From the NCBI GenBank assembly GCA_964370715.1, contig CAYJKJ010000007.1, positions 1 to 64,000 of the forward strand: 64,000 nt of DNA. Reading direction: 5' to 3'. Below, piece by piece: positions 1-8,147 of this stretch. The DNA comes from CAYJAY01 sp964370715 (GTDB lineage: Bacteria > Bacillota > Clostridia > Oscillospirales > Ruminococcaceae). A program made the position numbers and the translations under genes. The notes beneath the pieces were generated by a model. The model was not told the origin of the DNA, searched no databases, and saw only the letters and a program-made list of their open reading frames with translations. Positions within the stretch are counted from its first letter, which is position 1; the number at the start of each line of letters is the position of its first letter.

Positions 1-1
1 C

Positions 2-85
2 CATGTTTTTGTGAATGATCCTACCCGTGGGTATGCGATTTTTATTGAAAATATGCTCGAGAGTGCTGAGAGTATAGGCGAATAG
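2..85 (+). CDS. C-terminal end of an unidentified protein (partial)
   Basis: An open frame enters from the left edge and stops at TAG (83-85), giving 27 residues that end in NMLESAESIGE. The fragment is too short to assign a family. An intrinsic terminator at 242-276 lies downstream on the same strand, consistent with a real gene end. Reading frame and function are both uncertain. Confidence 0.4.
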   Translation, partial: HVFVNDPTRGYAIFIENMLESAESIGE

Positions 86-241
86 GCGAAAACGCTGATA
101 GATAAAGGGTTTTGCTTGTTATAGGTTGTTAGGAAATCTTATAACTTCTTATATAACTGGTGTAAAAATGGTGTAAAACAGGGTAGCAAAATGGTGTAAA
201 AATGACTTGGTTTAAAAAAACGATATTGTAAGCAACCGATA

Positions 242-276
242 GAATCTTCAGCGGTATGAGCTGAGGGTTCTTTTTA
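242..276 (+). terminator. Intrinsic terminator
   Basis: GAATCTTCAGC (242-252) pairs with GCTGAGGGTTC (260-270) through an 11-bp stem with two wobble pairs, followed directly by TTTTT. It probably ends the gene that enters from the left edge. The 309 bp between that stop codon and the next gene also contain short repeated 'atggtgtaaaa' units around 158-205, whose meaning is unknown. Confidence 0.6.
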
Positions 277-302
277 ATTAGCGACGAATAGGCATAGCAA
301 AA

Positions 303-380
303 CCCCCGGTTGATGTACCGACCACCTTTTGTTAGATTATAATTCTAACTTTTAGGTGGTCGGCATAGTTTGAGTGGGGG
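303..380 (-). terminator. Nested hairpin, probable terminator of the zinc-ribbon gene
   Basis: Three nested inverted repeats share one centre: CCCCC/GGGGG (303-307/376-380), CCGACCACCT/AGGTGGTCGG (318-327/354-363) and an inner GTTAGA/TCTAAC. Read on the minus strand the structure ends in GGGGG followed by TTTTGC, so it can terminate the gene that stops at 395. The unusual length also resembles subterminal hairpins of IS200/IS605-type elements. That alternative is inference only. Confidence 0.55.
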
Positions 381-394
381 ATTAACTACAACTA

Positions 395-1600
395 TTATTC
401 TTTTTCGATAATCTTTTGTTCTCTTATAAAAGTTGTGCTGTTTTCGCTAGCATTAATTGAATTGTTAACGATATAGGTATCGGCATCTGCTTTGCCGTCT
501 AGGTGGTAGACTTTATTATCAACTAAATTGCCTTTGCGATAACCTTGCACCGCAAAAAACACAGTTGCCGCAAAAACCATAATAGCGCCAAGCGGCCCTG
601 TTAACAAAGAAAGCCCTGTAACTATCGCTATTATAAGCGCTGACATTGAAATATAAATAATTTTCCTTGCGATATTGCTCATAGGCAATACCCCGGCAAT
701 TTTGCCTGTTTGCCCATTTATAGTAAAGCAATGTTTTTTGTTTTTATAATGGATATTTAAAAACCATATAGGTACCAATACATTAGTTTTTTCAAAATTT
801 GTATATGTTGAGGTCGAGTTTTTAAGCTTGATTTTTGCGTAACGTTTCATCATTTTTTTGCACACCGCAGACACAGACTCTATTATGCGATTTTCCGCTA
901 TCTTAAAGCATTTATCAGCAGAAACATCGCTGTAATCGGCAAAAAAACCCATGATGTATTTATTGTCAAACGGAGCTAGTTTATCGCATTCAAACGGCTC
1001 TATTGATTCAACAAAGCGGTTGTTTACATAGCTGCTCGCATTTACAGGTATTTTATTAAAACTGCCGAACCCACGCATTACAACATCATAAAAATTTGCA
1101 ATCCTCTTTGCGGATACAACTTTAATTTCGTCTGTTGAACATTCATATTGAAGGGTGCTTTCGGCGTTTGCGCTAAAAAACCAAACAGGCAGATACACTC
1201 CTTGCATTCGGCTAATTTTGCTCTGTTTGGTAATTTCTCTTGGCGTTAACCTTTCTTTCTTGCAAAATTCAAGAAATAGCTCCATCGCTTTTTCTTTATT
1301 AATAACGAAAGGCAGTATATATTCAGGCTGGGTATAAGTATTAGATTTATCACTTAGAACTACATTCGAATCGCAAAAGGCACACTGTGTTGCGATTGTC
1401 ATTTTATTAGCTATTAATTTTGCCCCGCAAGAAAGACAATTATAGTTATTATAATCGTCAACCGAAAGCTGTTTTTTTCTATCTTGATTAAGATTTAAAT
1501 ATTCAGTTGAGCAATGTTCGCAAAAAAGCTTTTGCGTCGTAGGGTTAAACGCAACGTTTCCTCCGCAAGCAGTGCATTTATAGTTGGCCATTCCGTCCAT
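395..1600 (-). CDS. Zinc-ribbon, two-TM membrane protein of unknown function
   Basis: 401 residues. Two CxxC...CxxC zinc ribbons lie at the N-terminus (C9/C12/C27/C30 and C55/C58/C73/C76), followed by a soluble middle region and two hydrophobic segments near residues 310-350, so the protein is probably a membrane protein with a cytosolic zinc-binding head. Such proteins are often labelled 'TFIIB-type zinc ribbon' or, wrongly, 'primosomal protein N-like' in Firmicutes. The start at 1600 has an AAAGGAGC ribosome site 6 nt upstream. It is transcribed separately from the FMN reductase upstream (24 bp gap, same strand), although the short spacing also allows a shared operon. No catalytic motif is visible and the role is unknown. 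Confidence 0.75.
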   Translation of the reverse strand: MDGMANYKCTACGGNVAFNPTTQKLFCEHCSTEYLNLNQDRKKQLSVDDYNNYNCLSCGAKLIANKMTIATQCAFCDSNVVLSDKSNTYTQPEYILPFVINKEKAMELFLEFCKKERLTPREITKQSKISRMQGVYLPVWFFSANAESTLQYECSTDEIKVVSAKRIANFYDVVMRGFGSFNKIPVNASSYVNNRFVESIEPFECDKLAPFDNKYIMGFFADYSDVSADKCFKIAENRIIESVSAVCKKMMKRYAKIKLKNSTSTYTNFEKTNVLVPIWFLNIHYKNKKHCFTINGQTGKIAGVLPMSNIARKIIYISMSALIIAIVTGLSLLTGPLGAIMVFAATVFFAVQGYRKGNLVDNKVYHLDGKADADTYIVNNSINASENSTTFIREQKIIEKE

Positions 1601-1624
1601 AGTAAGCTCCTTTCGGTGATTGTT

Positions 1625-2239
1625 TCAATTTTCACCCCTAAAGTTTTGAGCAAGCGAAATCGTTTTATAAAGTTTAATTCCTGCATTTTTTGCTTGTTCC
1701 AATAGCTTTGCATTGTGTGTAGTTGCATTTTTTTCAAATAGGTGCAACGCTTTAATGTTTTCAACGCTTCTCCAACCGACCGCCTGCAAAGCCTGCGACA
1801 TAGCTTCCGATGCAAAACCCATGTTGTCGGCGGTTTCTTGTTCGCAAACAGCTACGGTGACTGTGTATTTAAGCCCGTTTATCTCGTTTAGGGAAAGCCA
1901 CACCGAACGGTCGGTGGGGTCAAAGATTTCATATGCGTATAAGCGGTCGAGAAAAAGTTTGGTTAAGCCGGTGACATTATAAAAATAGGTGGGGGAACCG
2001 ATAATCAATCCATCCGAATTGTTTAACTTTTCATACACCTGTTGCATATCATCGTTAATTATACATTTTGTGGTTTTAGCGCACCCCTCGCAACCGACAC
2101 AGCCTTTAAAACTAAGGTCTGACAGATAGATTTTTTCCACCAAAGCTCCACTTTCACGAGCGCCGGCTATAACCGAATCTACAAGAGTATCGGTGTTTCC
2201 GTGTTTTCTCGGACTTCCCACGATGCATAATATCTTCAT
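1625..2239 (-). CDS. NADPH-dependent FMN reductase / flavodoxin-fold oxidoreductase
   Basis: 204 residues from the chosen ATG at 2239. A longer in-frame start at 2290 exists, but the internal MKILCIVGSPR fits the family N-terminus and has AAAGG upstream. GSPRKHGNTDTL is the FMN phosphate-binding loop, and GSPTYFYNVTG is the second flavin-binding loop. The CxGCxxC cluster (CVGCEGCAKTTKC) is typical of the iron-sulfur-flavoprotein-like branch found in anaerobes. The enzyme probably transfers electrons from NAD(P)H through FMN. It lies just upstream of the zinc-ribbon gene on the same strand. The physiological acceptor cannot be read from sequence. Confidence 0.8.
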   Translation of the reverse strand: MKILCIVGSPRKHGNTDTLVDSVIAGARESGALVEKIYLSDLSFKGCVGCEGCAKTTKCIINDDMQQVYEKLNNSDGLIIGSPTYFYNVTGLTKLFLDRLYAYEIFDPTDRSVWLSLNEINGLKYTVTVAVCEQETADNMGFASEAMSQALQAVGWRSVENIKALHLFEKNATTHNAKLLEQAKNAGIKLYKTISLAQNFRGEN

Positions 2240-2340
2240 AACTAATACCTTTCGTTTCAACCGAACAACAACGGTCAAGCATAGAAACAACTTTATAGAA
2301 TGTATGCTTATATTATTTTACAACTAAATGCATGAAAAGT

Positions 2341-2395
2341 CTATATAATAGGACTTAGCCTATATAATAGGACTTAGCCTATATAATAGGACTTA
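2341..2395. repeat. Three tandem 19-bp repeats
   Basis: The unit CTATATAATAGGACTTAGC is present as two full copies (2341-2359, 2360-2378) and a third that diverges after 17 bases (2379-2395). The repeats lie about 50 bp upstream of a response-regulator remnant with a good ribosome site, a place where transcription-factor sites are expected. Each unit also contains a TATAAT core. They could be a regulator-binding array or simple slippage repeats. No spacers or CRISPR features are present. Confidence 0.85.
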
Positions 2396-2442
2396 AAAAG
2401 CAAGATGGAAAATCGAGATAGCTCGAAAGGAGAGGCGATAAC

Positions 2443-2508
2443 TTGAAAAATAAGTTAAAGGTTTTAATTGCTGAAGACGAACAAAAGATACAAAAAAATC
2501 TTCTATGA
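2443..2508 (+). pseudogene. Remnant of a response-regulator receiver domain
   Basis: A TTG start follows an AAAGGAGAGG ribosome site and opens a 21-codon frame ending in TGA. The peptide contains KVLIAEDEQKIQKNL, the first beta strand and acidic pair of a CheY-type receiver domain. The remaining domain is missing, and the next 190 bp are AT-rich without a continuation I can recognise. This looks like the decayed 5' end of a response-regulator gene just upstream of an intact two-component system. A small functional peptide is less likely. Confidence 0.6.
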
Positions 2509-2699
2509 TAAAAAACATAGGAGGATAAAAAATTTTTTCAAAAATGGAAAAGAACAACGGTATATATAACAATACCGATTTGGTGCAAATTTATCAATTA
2601 ACGTCTTAAATTTTCAAGCTATCAAATAATTTTAAAAAAAACACAATAAAAACATAAAACTTTGATATACTAAAGGCAAACTATGTTATAGAGGTAGTT

Positions 2700-3389
2700 A
2701 TGTTAAAAATACTAATAGTAGACGACAACAAACAGATAACCTCGATTTTAGAGGAATACGCAAAAAAAGAGGGCTACACCCCAATAGTTGCGCATGACGG
2801 ACAACAAGCAATCGACAAAACAAAAGACCAAAACCCCGACATAATTTTGCTCGATGTCATGATGCCGAACAAAGACGGGTTTGCGGTTTGTCGAGAGATA
2901 AGACGCTTTTCAAACGTCCCGATAATTATGGTTACAGCAAGAGGGGAAGATTTCGAGAGGATTATGGGGCTTGAAATCGGAGCGGACGACTATATAGTCA
3001 AGCCGTTTTCGCCGGGCGAAGTTATAGCGAGAATAAAGGCTATCATGCGGCGGCTTAATAAAGATGAGGTATCAAGCCGTTTGATATGTTTTGACGACCT
3101 TAAAATTGATCTTGAAAAATATATTGTAACGATCGATAACATAGAGGTTTCATTGACTAAAAAAGAGATCGAAATTCTCTATACCCTTGCTAATTCCAAA
3201 AACAAAGTTTTTACAAGAGAAAACCTTTTAAACAGCGTTTGGGGCTACGAATACTATGGCGACAACAGAACGGTGGATAGTCATATAAAAAGATTAAGGG
3301 CAAAACTCGACGGCTATAAACACCCGACATGGACCATAAAAACAATTCGGGGAATTGGGTATAAATTCGAGGTTGAAGACGATGTTTAA
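2700..3389 (+). CDS. OmpR/PhoB-family response regulator
   Basis: 229 residues. The receiver domain spans residues 1-115, with acidic pair D8/D9, phospho-acceptor D52 (LLDVMMPNKDG), the conserved Thr in VTARG and the Lys in IVKPFSP. A winged-helix DNA-binding domain spans about residues 130-225, with the typical VWGYEYYGDNRTVDSHIKRL recognition region. GAGG lies 5 nt before the ATG. The 3' end overlaps the sensor kinase start by 8 bp, so the pair is translationally coupled. The downstream FemAB-type gene suggests a cell-envelope stress circuit (inference). Confidence 0.93.
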   Translation: MLKILIVDDNKQITSILEEYAKKEGYTPIVAHDGQQAIDKTKDQNPDIILLDVMMPNKDGFAVCREIRRFSNVPIIMVTARGEDFERIMGLEIGADDYIVKPFSPGEVIARIKAIMRRLNKDEVSSRLICFDDLKIDLEKYIVTIDNIEVSLTKKEIEILYTLANSKNKVFTRENLLNSVWGYEYYGDNRTVDSHIKRLRAKLDGYKHPTWTIKTIRGIGYKFEVEDDV

Positions 3390-4854
3390 AAACAAAATCG
3401 CTATAAAGCTAAGCCTTAAATTCACCGCCACACTTTTGATCTTTTCAGCGGTAATCGGAACTGTTTTTTTTGTTTTGTTCAGCAGTTATATAATAGACAT
3501 TCACAGGGAACATCTCGAACAAACCGCAAAAGCCGTTTCGTTTACTGTGACACCGATTAAAGAGGTCGAGGGCAAAACTTTTTTGGAACAACAAAGCGGG
3601 AATTTTGATTTTGAGAATTTAATAACCTATGTTCACCAAATCATGAACGCAGAGGTTTGGGTAGTCGACCAAAAGTTAAACTTTGCTTTTGTAGACGCCG
3701 ATACAAAAACGGTTAATTTGCAAAAACTTCCGCAAGAGTTTGAGAATGATGTTTTAAATATTTTTAACGGCGAAACGATCCACAAGGGAAGCCTAAGCGA
3801 AGCGGTTATGGGAACGGGTCTTATGGTGGGGGTTCCGATATTTTTAGAACAAGAGGTAGTAGGCGCAGTTATGGTTCATTCCCCCGTCTCCGAGATAAAC
3901 CACGCCATAAGCAGGGCGCTTTATATAATAATTTTTTGTATATTAATAGCGCTTGCGGTTACCGTTATACTTTCAATTATAATGTCGTTTTCGTTTACAA
4001 AACCGCTTTCCAAGATGAAAGCCGTCGCTTTAAAACTTGCGGACAACGACTACAGCGAGCGGTCTAACATCGTTCAAAACGATGAGATTGGGGAACTTTC
4101 CGCCGTTTTAGATAACCTTTCCGAAAGGCTTTTGATTGCCGAGGAGCAACGAGGCAAGCTTGAAAAGATGCGCCGAGATTACGTTGCAAACATATCCCAC
4201 GAACTTAAAACTCCGATAACCGTCATAAAAGGTTCTGTCGAAGCTCTTTGCGAAAAGGTTGTGACAGAGCCGGAAATGATACATGAATACCAAAGCAATA
4301 TACTGTATCAAGCAAAATGTCTTGAACGTCTTGTCGGCGATCTTCTGGAACTCTCAAGGCTTCAAAACACAGATTTTTCGCTCGAGATGAGCGATATAAA
4401 TATAGCAGAGCTTTTGAAAGATTCGATAAGAAGCATAACCCCGTTGGCAAACGACAAAAATATCTCTTTCGAGGTGGATATAAAAAACGACTTTGAAACG
4501 TTGGGGGACTATGGCAGACTTCGCCAGATGTTTATAATAGTTCTCGATAACGCAATCAAGTTTTCTCCCCATGGAGAAAGGGTGGCCGTTAGCCTTGTTG
4601 GCAACACCGTTTCGGTCAGGGATTATGGCCAGGGGATAACAAAGGAACAGCTTCCCCACATCTTTGAGAGATTCTACAAAACAAACGCCGAAACAAATTC
4701 CGGCGGCTCGGGGCTAGGTCTTGTTATCGCAAAAGAGATATCATTGCGACATGGTATCGAGATAACAGCAAAAAACGCCCAGCCAAAAGGCGCAGAGTTT
4801 TGCTTCAAATTGTGCGAAAACAGAACCGATAAAGACACAAGAAAAACACAATAG
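3382..4854 (+). CDS. Membrane sensor histidine kinase
   Basis: 490 residues from the ATG at 3382. A longer frame to 3355 lies inside the regulator gene and lacks a ribosome site. A first membrane helix (about residues 10-30), an extracytoplasmic sensor domain of about 140 residues and a second helix (about 180-205) precede a HAMP segment. The HisKA box is YVANISHELKTPITV, and the ATPase domain has DNAIKFSPHG (N box), VRDYGQGI (G1) and GSGLGLVIAK (G2). All kinase motifs are intact. It is the cognate partner of the overlapping response regulator. Confidence 0.93.
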   Translation: MFKNKIAIKLSLKFTATLLIFSAVIGTVFFVLFSSYIIDIHREHLEQTAKAVSFTVTPIKEVEGKTFLEQQSGNFDFENLITYVHQIMNAEVWVVDQKLNFAFVDADTKTVNLQKLPQEFENDVLNIFNGETIHKGSLSEAVMGTGLMVGVPIFLEQEVVGAVMVHSPVSEINHAISRALYIIIFCILIALAVTVILSIIMSFSFTKPLSKMKAVALKLADNDYSERSNIVQNDEIGELSAVLDNLSERLLIAEEQRGKLEKMRRDYVANISHELKTPITVIKGSVEALCEKVVTEPEMIHEYQSNILYQAKCLERLVGDLLELSRLQNTDFSLEMSDINIAELLKDSIRSITPLANDKNISFEVDIKNDFETLGDYGRLRQMFIIVLDNAIKFSPHGERVAVSLVGNTVSVRDYGQGITKEQLPHIFERFYKTNAETNSGGSGLGLVIAKEISLRHGIEITAKNAQPKGAEFCFKLCENRTDKDTRKTQ

Positions 4855-4922
4855 TCGGATAAAATATCAATATCTTCCAAAGTTTTAAGAAGAAATAAAA
4901 CAAAGGTCAAAAGAGCTTTAAC

Positions 4923-6200
4923 ATGATATTTGATATTAATACCGACAAAACATTGTTTGACGAGTTTGTTAAAAACCATCCGACAAAATCGCATTTTATG
5001 CAAAGCGTTGCTTGGGGGGAACTTTGCGAAAAAACGAAAGCTCAAAAACCGTATCACATCTCGCTTAAAGATGACTACGGAAACATAAAAGCGGCGGCGC
5101 TTGTTCTTGTTTGCAAGCCAAGGTTTTTCCCTTCGTTTTTATACTGCCCACGGGGTTTTGTCATGGATTTTGAAGACACAGAGCTGTTAAACGAATTTGT
5201 TAAAAATATATATGAATTTGCCAAAACTAAAAGAGCTATGTCGCTTACAATTGACCCCGACATCGAGAGATGGGATATAGGCAAAGACGGAAAACCGAAA
5301 GATAAAAAAGCCAAACAAACCCCCGTACACGAAAATTTATTGTCGCTCGGGTTTATCCATAGCGGATACAACCTAGGGTTTGAAAACAAGCTCCCGAGGT
5401 TTACGTTTAGGATAGATCTTGAAAAAGAGGAAAGCGAGATAAAAAAGGCTGTTTCCAAAAGTGCTATGAAAGACATTAAAAAAGGCGAGGCGTATCCGTC
5501 GACCGTTTCGATATCTCAAGGAAATAATGGCGACGATTTTTATAGGCTTATGCAAAAAACCGGAACACGAGATAAATTTTTTTGTTATTCAAACGAATAC
5601 TACAAAAGTTTTTATGAGGTGTTAAGTAAACACGGCATGGCAAAGATGTTTATCGGTTCGGTTTATCCTAAAGAGATTGTTAAAATGCTTGCAAAAAAAC
5701 TTGAGCAAACAACACAAAGCCTTGAAAACGAGGATAAACCCGACGTAGCGGCGGCGCTTTTGGCAACCAAAAACCGCCTTGAAAGAGAGTTTTTGAAATA
5801 CCGGCAAAGGTTACAAAACTATCCCGAAAGCTATGTTGCGGCGGCGCAGATTGTCGTTGAATACGGCGGCCACACTTGGGCGGTTCATGGCGGAAGCGAT
5901 GACGAATTTTTTGAAACGTTTATAAACAAGCGGGTTTACATCGAAAAGATACTCGACAGCAAGCGTTCGGGAAACGTTTGGTTCGATCAGTTCGGAACTA
6001 TCGGCGACCCCGAAAACCATAAACTTAAACAGCTCCATAAATTCAAGCAAAATTTCGGCGGGAGGTATATCGAGTTTATAGGAGAATACGATCTTCCGAT
6101 AAACAAAATGGCGTATTTTTTGTTTAAAAAATCTCTTCCGCTTTATCGTGCTTTTAGGTTTAAGACTAAGGGATTGTTTCAAAAGATTGGCGGGAAGTAG
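4923..6200 (+). CDS. FemAB/MurM-family aminoacyl-tRNA:peptidoglycan transferase
   Basis: 425 residues with the family N-terminus (HPTKSHFMQSVAWGEL), the YCPRGFVMDF strand and the GTRDKFFCYSNEYYKSFYEVL region, followed by a charged helical hairpin (about residues 245-305) like the coiled-coil arm of FemA/FemX. These GNAT-fold enzymes use aminoacyl-tRNA to build the interpeptide bridge on lipid II, at the cytoplasmic face of the membrane. The gene begins 68 bp after the histidine kinase and may be cotranscribed, suggesting that the two-component system tunes cell-wall cross-bridging. The amino acid added cannot be predicted. Confidence 0.85.
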   Translation: MIFDINTDKTLFDEFVKNHPTKSHFMQSVAWGELCEKTKAQKPYHISLKDDYGNIKAAALVLVCKPRFFPSFLYCPRGFVMDFEDTELLNEFVKNIYEFAKTKRAMSLTIDPDIERWDIGKDGKPKDKKAKQTPVHENLLSLGFIHSGYNLGFENKLPRFTFRIDLEKEESEIKKAVSKSAMKDIKKGEAYPSTVSISQGNNGDDFYRLMQKTGTRDKFFCYSNEYYKSFYEVLSKHGMAKMFIGSVYPKEIVKMLAKKLEQTTQSLENEDKPDVAAALLATKNRLEREFLKYRQRLQNYPESYVAAAQIVVEYGGHTWAVHGGSDDEFFETFINKRVYIEKILDSKRSGNVWFDQFGTIGDPENHKLKQLHKFKQNFGGRYIEFIGEYDLPINKMAYFLFKKSLPLYRAFRFKTKGLFQKIGGK

Positions 6201-6258
6201 AAGCGGTTTAGCTATACAGAAAAATACCGCAAAAGATTTGTAGCGATATAAATTACAG

Positions 6259-6302
6259 CCCTACACAAACTAACCCATGAGTTTGTGTAGGGTTGTTGTG
6301 TT
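6259..6302 (+). terminator. Intrinsic terminator after the FemAB-type gene
   Basis: CCCTACACAAACT (6259-6271) pairs perfectly with AGTTTGTGTAGGG (6280-6292), a 13-bp stem with an 8-nt loop, followed by a U-rich tail TTGTTGTGTT. It separates the two-component/Fem unit from sigK. Confidence 0.8.
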
Positions 6303-6404
6303 AAGTCGTTTTCGATGTGGCAACCCGAAACAAAAAGAATATTTTGTCAAAAACCCCAATATCTATATATTATATATAAATCAATGTTTGGAGATAATTG
6401 GGAT

Positions 6405-7100
6405 ATGTTCACTCTTTTTCAGATAATTTCTTTAATAACAAGCAGCATTCGTTTTTTCATGCTCCATCTTCCGTCCTCGAGTTTTCCGCCGGCACTTTCA
6501 AAACAGCAAGAAAAGGAATACTTTGAACAACTTAAAAATAAAGATAAAAAATCCGAAGCTCGAGAGATGCTTATTAAACATAATCTTAGGCTAATTGCGC
6601 ACATAACAAAGAAATACTATAACTCCAAAACTGACCCCGAAGACCTCATCTCGATAGGGACGATTGGGCTTATCAAGGCGGTGGATAGTTTTGATTATAG
6701 TAAGGGAACGAAGTTTTCAAGCTATGCGTCTAGGTGTATTGAAAACGAAATTCTAATGGATTTCCGCTCCACGAAAAAGACAAACAACGATTGCTCATTT
6801 GGCGACCCGATTGATCAAACCAAAGCCGAAAACAACCTCACGATTGCAGATGTTATAAGCGATGGAACGAAACTCGATGCAGCGCTTGAACATAAAGAGG
6901 ATATAAGGCGACTTACCGACATAGTTGAAAAAAATATCTATGGTAGGGAAAAGATAGTTTTAAGCTTGAGATATGGGCTGTTCGGCGCTCGACCACACAC
7001 ACAAAGCGAGGTTGCAAAGATTATGGGAATAAGCCGTTCATATGTTAGCAGAATAGAAAAAAAGACGCTTTTCGCAATTCGAAATATGTTTGAGAAATGA
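6405..7100 (+). CDS. sigK: Sporulation sigma factor sigma-K
   Basis: 231 residues from the ATG at 6405 (GGAG 11 nt upstream; ATGs at 6315 and 6384 lack ribosome sites). The hydrophobic N-terminus followed by LSKQQEKEYFEQL matches pro-sigma-K. Region 2 contains LISIGTIGLIKAVDSFDYSKGTKFSSYA and RCIENEIL, and region 4 contains SEVAKIMGISRSYVSRIEK. Sigma-K drives late mother-cell gene expression in spore formation. The reading frame is continuous, so there is no skin-type insertion. A hydrophobic pro-sequence implies proteolytic activation, as in Bacillus. Confidence 0.9.
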   Translation: MFTLFQIISLITSSIRFFMLHLPSSSFPPALSKQQEKEYFEQLKNKDKKSEAREMLIKHNLRLIAHITKKYYNSKTDPEDLISIGTIGLIKAVDSFDYSKGTKFSSYASRCIENEILMDFRSTKKTNNDCSFGDPIDQTKAENNLTIADVISDGTKLDAALEHKEDIRRLTDIVEKNIYGREKIVLSLRYGLFGARPHTQSEVAKIMGISRSYVSRIEKKTLFAIRNMFEK

Positions 7101-7352
7101 AAGTCTAGGCTTAATTTTTCATAGTTTAAAAAAACAGGCGTCACTTGATGCGAAAAAATTGCACAGATAAAAAAGAGTGGCTGTAAAAGACCTTGTTTTT
7201 TATGATTTTTTTGGGAGGAGCAGAGCCGCTCCCTCTACATTCCAACCTTAATATTTATCCATTTTGACGAAAGCTAAATTTGTAATAAAGGTTTTTCGAC
7301 AGTCTGAAAGCCCACTCGTTGTTACACGGGTGGGCTTGACTATTCTGCTGAA
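7101..7352. other. Intergenic region with two hairpins, no gene seen
   Basis: Between the convergent sigK and ferredoxin genes. GGGAG (7213-7217) pairs with CTCCC (7229-7233) around a GC-rich stretch that stands out from the AT-rich flank. AGCCCACTCG (7309-7318) pairs with CGGGTGGGCT (7327-7336) and can act as the minus-strand ferredoxin terminator, although its U-tract is poor. The mix of unlike GC-rich blocks suggests debris of short dispersed repeats. No ORF with a ribosome site was found. Confidence 0.45.
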
Positions 7353-8018
7353 TTAAATGTCTAAAATTATACCGTCGGTCGACACCGTCACCACCTGCCA
7401 GGGGATGAACTTTCCGCTTGCTTTAAGGGCGTTCACAGTGGCGCTTTCGATTCCGCCACAACAAGGAACCTCCATTCGAGCAACGGTTACACTTTTGATG
7501 TTGTTGCCCTCGATAATATTTGTTAGTTTATCGGTGTAATCGCCTTCATCAAGTTTCGGGCAACCTATTAAAGTTATTTTGTTTTTCATAAATTCGCTGT
7601 GGAATTTCGCATAAGCATACGCTGTGCAGTCTGCGGCAATTAGAAGATGTGAATTGTTGAAATATGGCGCATTTTCAGGCACTAGTTTAATCTGGACAGG
7701 CCACTGTCTAAGCGCTGAAACTGGCTGGCTTGTAGAGCTGGATATTACCGGTTCTTTTGGCTTTAACTCTTTCGAGTTGTTTCCGGGACAACCGCAAGGC
7801 AACGGTTTTTCTTCGTTGTTTGCAACATCTTTGTCTGAAAAACTAATTGCGTTCACAGGGCAAACAGGGAGACAATTCCCTATCCCATCGCAATAATCCT
7901 CACGAACTACCTTTGCTTTTCCGTCTATCATTTCTATAGCACTTTGTTTGCAAGCATTAGCACATAGCCCGCAACCTACACATTTTTCTTGATCAATTTT
8001 AATAATTTTTTTGCTCAT
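7353..8018 (-). CDS. Two-cluster 4Fe-4S ferredoxin-domain protein
   Basis: 221 residues. The N-terminal ferredoxin domain has two cysteine groups (CVGCGLCANAC and CDGIGNCLPVCPVNA), the second with a widened first spacing. A proline/serine-rich linker follows. The C-terminal domain has IGCPKLDEGDY and VPCCGGIESA, additional cysteine motifs likely to bind metal or a cluster. Homologues in anaerobes often sit beside Crp/Fnr regulators and respond to redox or nitrosative conditions. Here it is divergent from such a regulator, with a symmetrical operator between them, which supports control by it. The electron partner is unknown. Confidence 0.82.
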   Translation of the reverse strand: MSKKIIKIDQEKCVGCGLCANACKQSAIEMIDGKAKVVREDYCDGIGNCLPVCPVNAISFSDKDVANNEEKPLPCGCPGNNSKELKPKEPVISSSTSQPVSALRQWPVQIKLVPENAPYFNNSHLLIAADCTAYAYAKFHSEFMKNKITLIGCPKLDEGDYTDKLTNIIEGNNIKSVTVARMEVPCCGGIESATVNALKASGKFIPWQVVTVSTDGIILDI

Positions 8019-8076
8019 TATTTTATTCTCCTAAATTTCATTTCTATTGTCTTTTCTCTCAAAGAACTGGATTTCC

Positions 8077-8106
8077 TTGACTAATGTAACACTATTATAG
8101 TACAAT
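8077..8106 (+). promoter_or_regulatory. Promoter of the Crp/Fnr gene
   Basis: TTGACT (8077-8082), an 18-nt spacer and TACAAT (8101-8106). The downstream operator overlaps the expected transcription start, so binding there would repress. Confidence 0.5.
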
Positions 8107-8110
8107 CGAA

Positions 8111-8136
8111 ACAACATTTCTGTTGTCTAGACAACA
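8111..8136. promoter_or_regulatory. Two overlapping Crp/Fnr-type operators
   Basis: The arms ACAACA-4-TGTTGT-4-ACAACA form two overlapping perfect palindromes, 8111-8126 (spacer TTTC) and 8121-8136 (spacer CTAG). A 6-4-6 symmetry is typical of Crp/Fnr family sites. The position just upstream of the regulator's ribosome site suggests autoregulation and control of the divergent ferredoxin gene. Confidence 0.65.
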
Positions 8137-8147
8137 AAAGGAGTTTT

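Noticed and set aside
2341..2395. Possible CRISPR array
   Set aside because: Only three direct 19-bp units with no spacers and no cas genes.
6405..7100. Skin-like interruption of sigK
   Set aside because: The frame is continuous from region 2 through region 4, so no inserted element exists.
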